Assembly: GCF_024362695.1 (NCBI RefSeq)
Contig: NC_065427.1
Span: 186,001-250,000, forward strand
Reading direction: 5' to 3'
DNA length: 64,000 nt
Origin: Pectinophora gossypiella
Taxonomy: Eukaryota; Arthropoda; Insecta; Lepidoptera; Gelechiidae
A model generated the notes under the pieces. The model saw only the letters and a program-made list of their open reading frames with translations, did not search any database and had not been told where the DNA came from. Of the stretch, positions 63,931-64,000 are shown in pieces; within the stretch, counting starts at the first letter, position 1, and each line of letters starts with the position of its first letter. The position numbers were made by a program, and so were the translations under genes.

Positions 63931-64000
63931 CCTTTTTCTATTCGCGAGCCCTGGCATCCTGGTACAGGGTATAAATCCCATTAACTGTCCCAATGCAATT

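Overview
The window looks like AT-rich nuclear DNA from a moth or butterfly (Lepidoptera). The evidence is the density of lepidopteran-type dispersed repeats: tRNA-headed SINEs with a 'gtgcttcggaaggcacgttaagccg' style body (quoted here in outline), Jockey/R1/RTE-type LINE ends, a CTAG-ended Helitron and BEL/Pao elements. It also has GT-AG introns and long CA microsatellites. The species cannot be told. There are no operons, tRNA genes that look functional, rRNA genes or CRISPR arrays. Almost everything recognisable is a mobile element; host coding sequence is limited to a few small candidate exons.

Layout. 1-6959 is intergenic, with a CA microsatellite, a curious 15-bp-periodic foldback (3185-3720) and a foldback whose arms look tRNA-derived (5422-5733). 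6960-14511 is a complete BEL/Pao LTR retrotransposon on the minus strand: two 403-bp LTRs that I read as identical, a 5-bp target duplication, a polypurine tract and one intact 1742-codon polyprotein. Its leader carries an array of nine short hairpins. 14512-30060 is mostly gene-free, with SINE, LINE and MITE copies and a 45-bp minisatellite (21021-21605). 30216-35330 holds two internally deleted R1-clade LINEs, both minus strand, around an AT-rich foldback. 35800-38470 holds candidate exons of a minus-strand host gene whose 3' exon runs into R1-derived sequence.

41090-43598 is the most interesting element: 40-bp perfect terminal inverted repeats, an 8-bp target duplication (atccttca) and a minus-strand spliced gene encoding a THAP zinc finger followed by a coiled coil. 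This is the N-terminal layout of P-element transposase without a catalytic part, so it resembles a non-autonomous P-superfamily element able to make a KP-like repressor. Its left arm holds a degenerate second copy of exon 1 facing inward.

44420-64000 contains decayed LINE and BEL/Pao remnants, a truncated Jockey LINE with poly(A), a short Helitron, a DUF4817-type transposase remnant and a TATCGATA-rich repeat at the right edge. A single Jockey-like LINE family is scattered through the window in about eleven 5'-truncated copies. Coordinates of diverged repeats are estimates made by eye.
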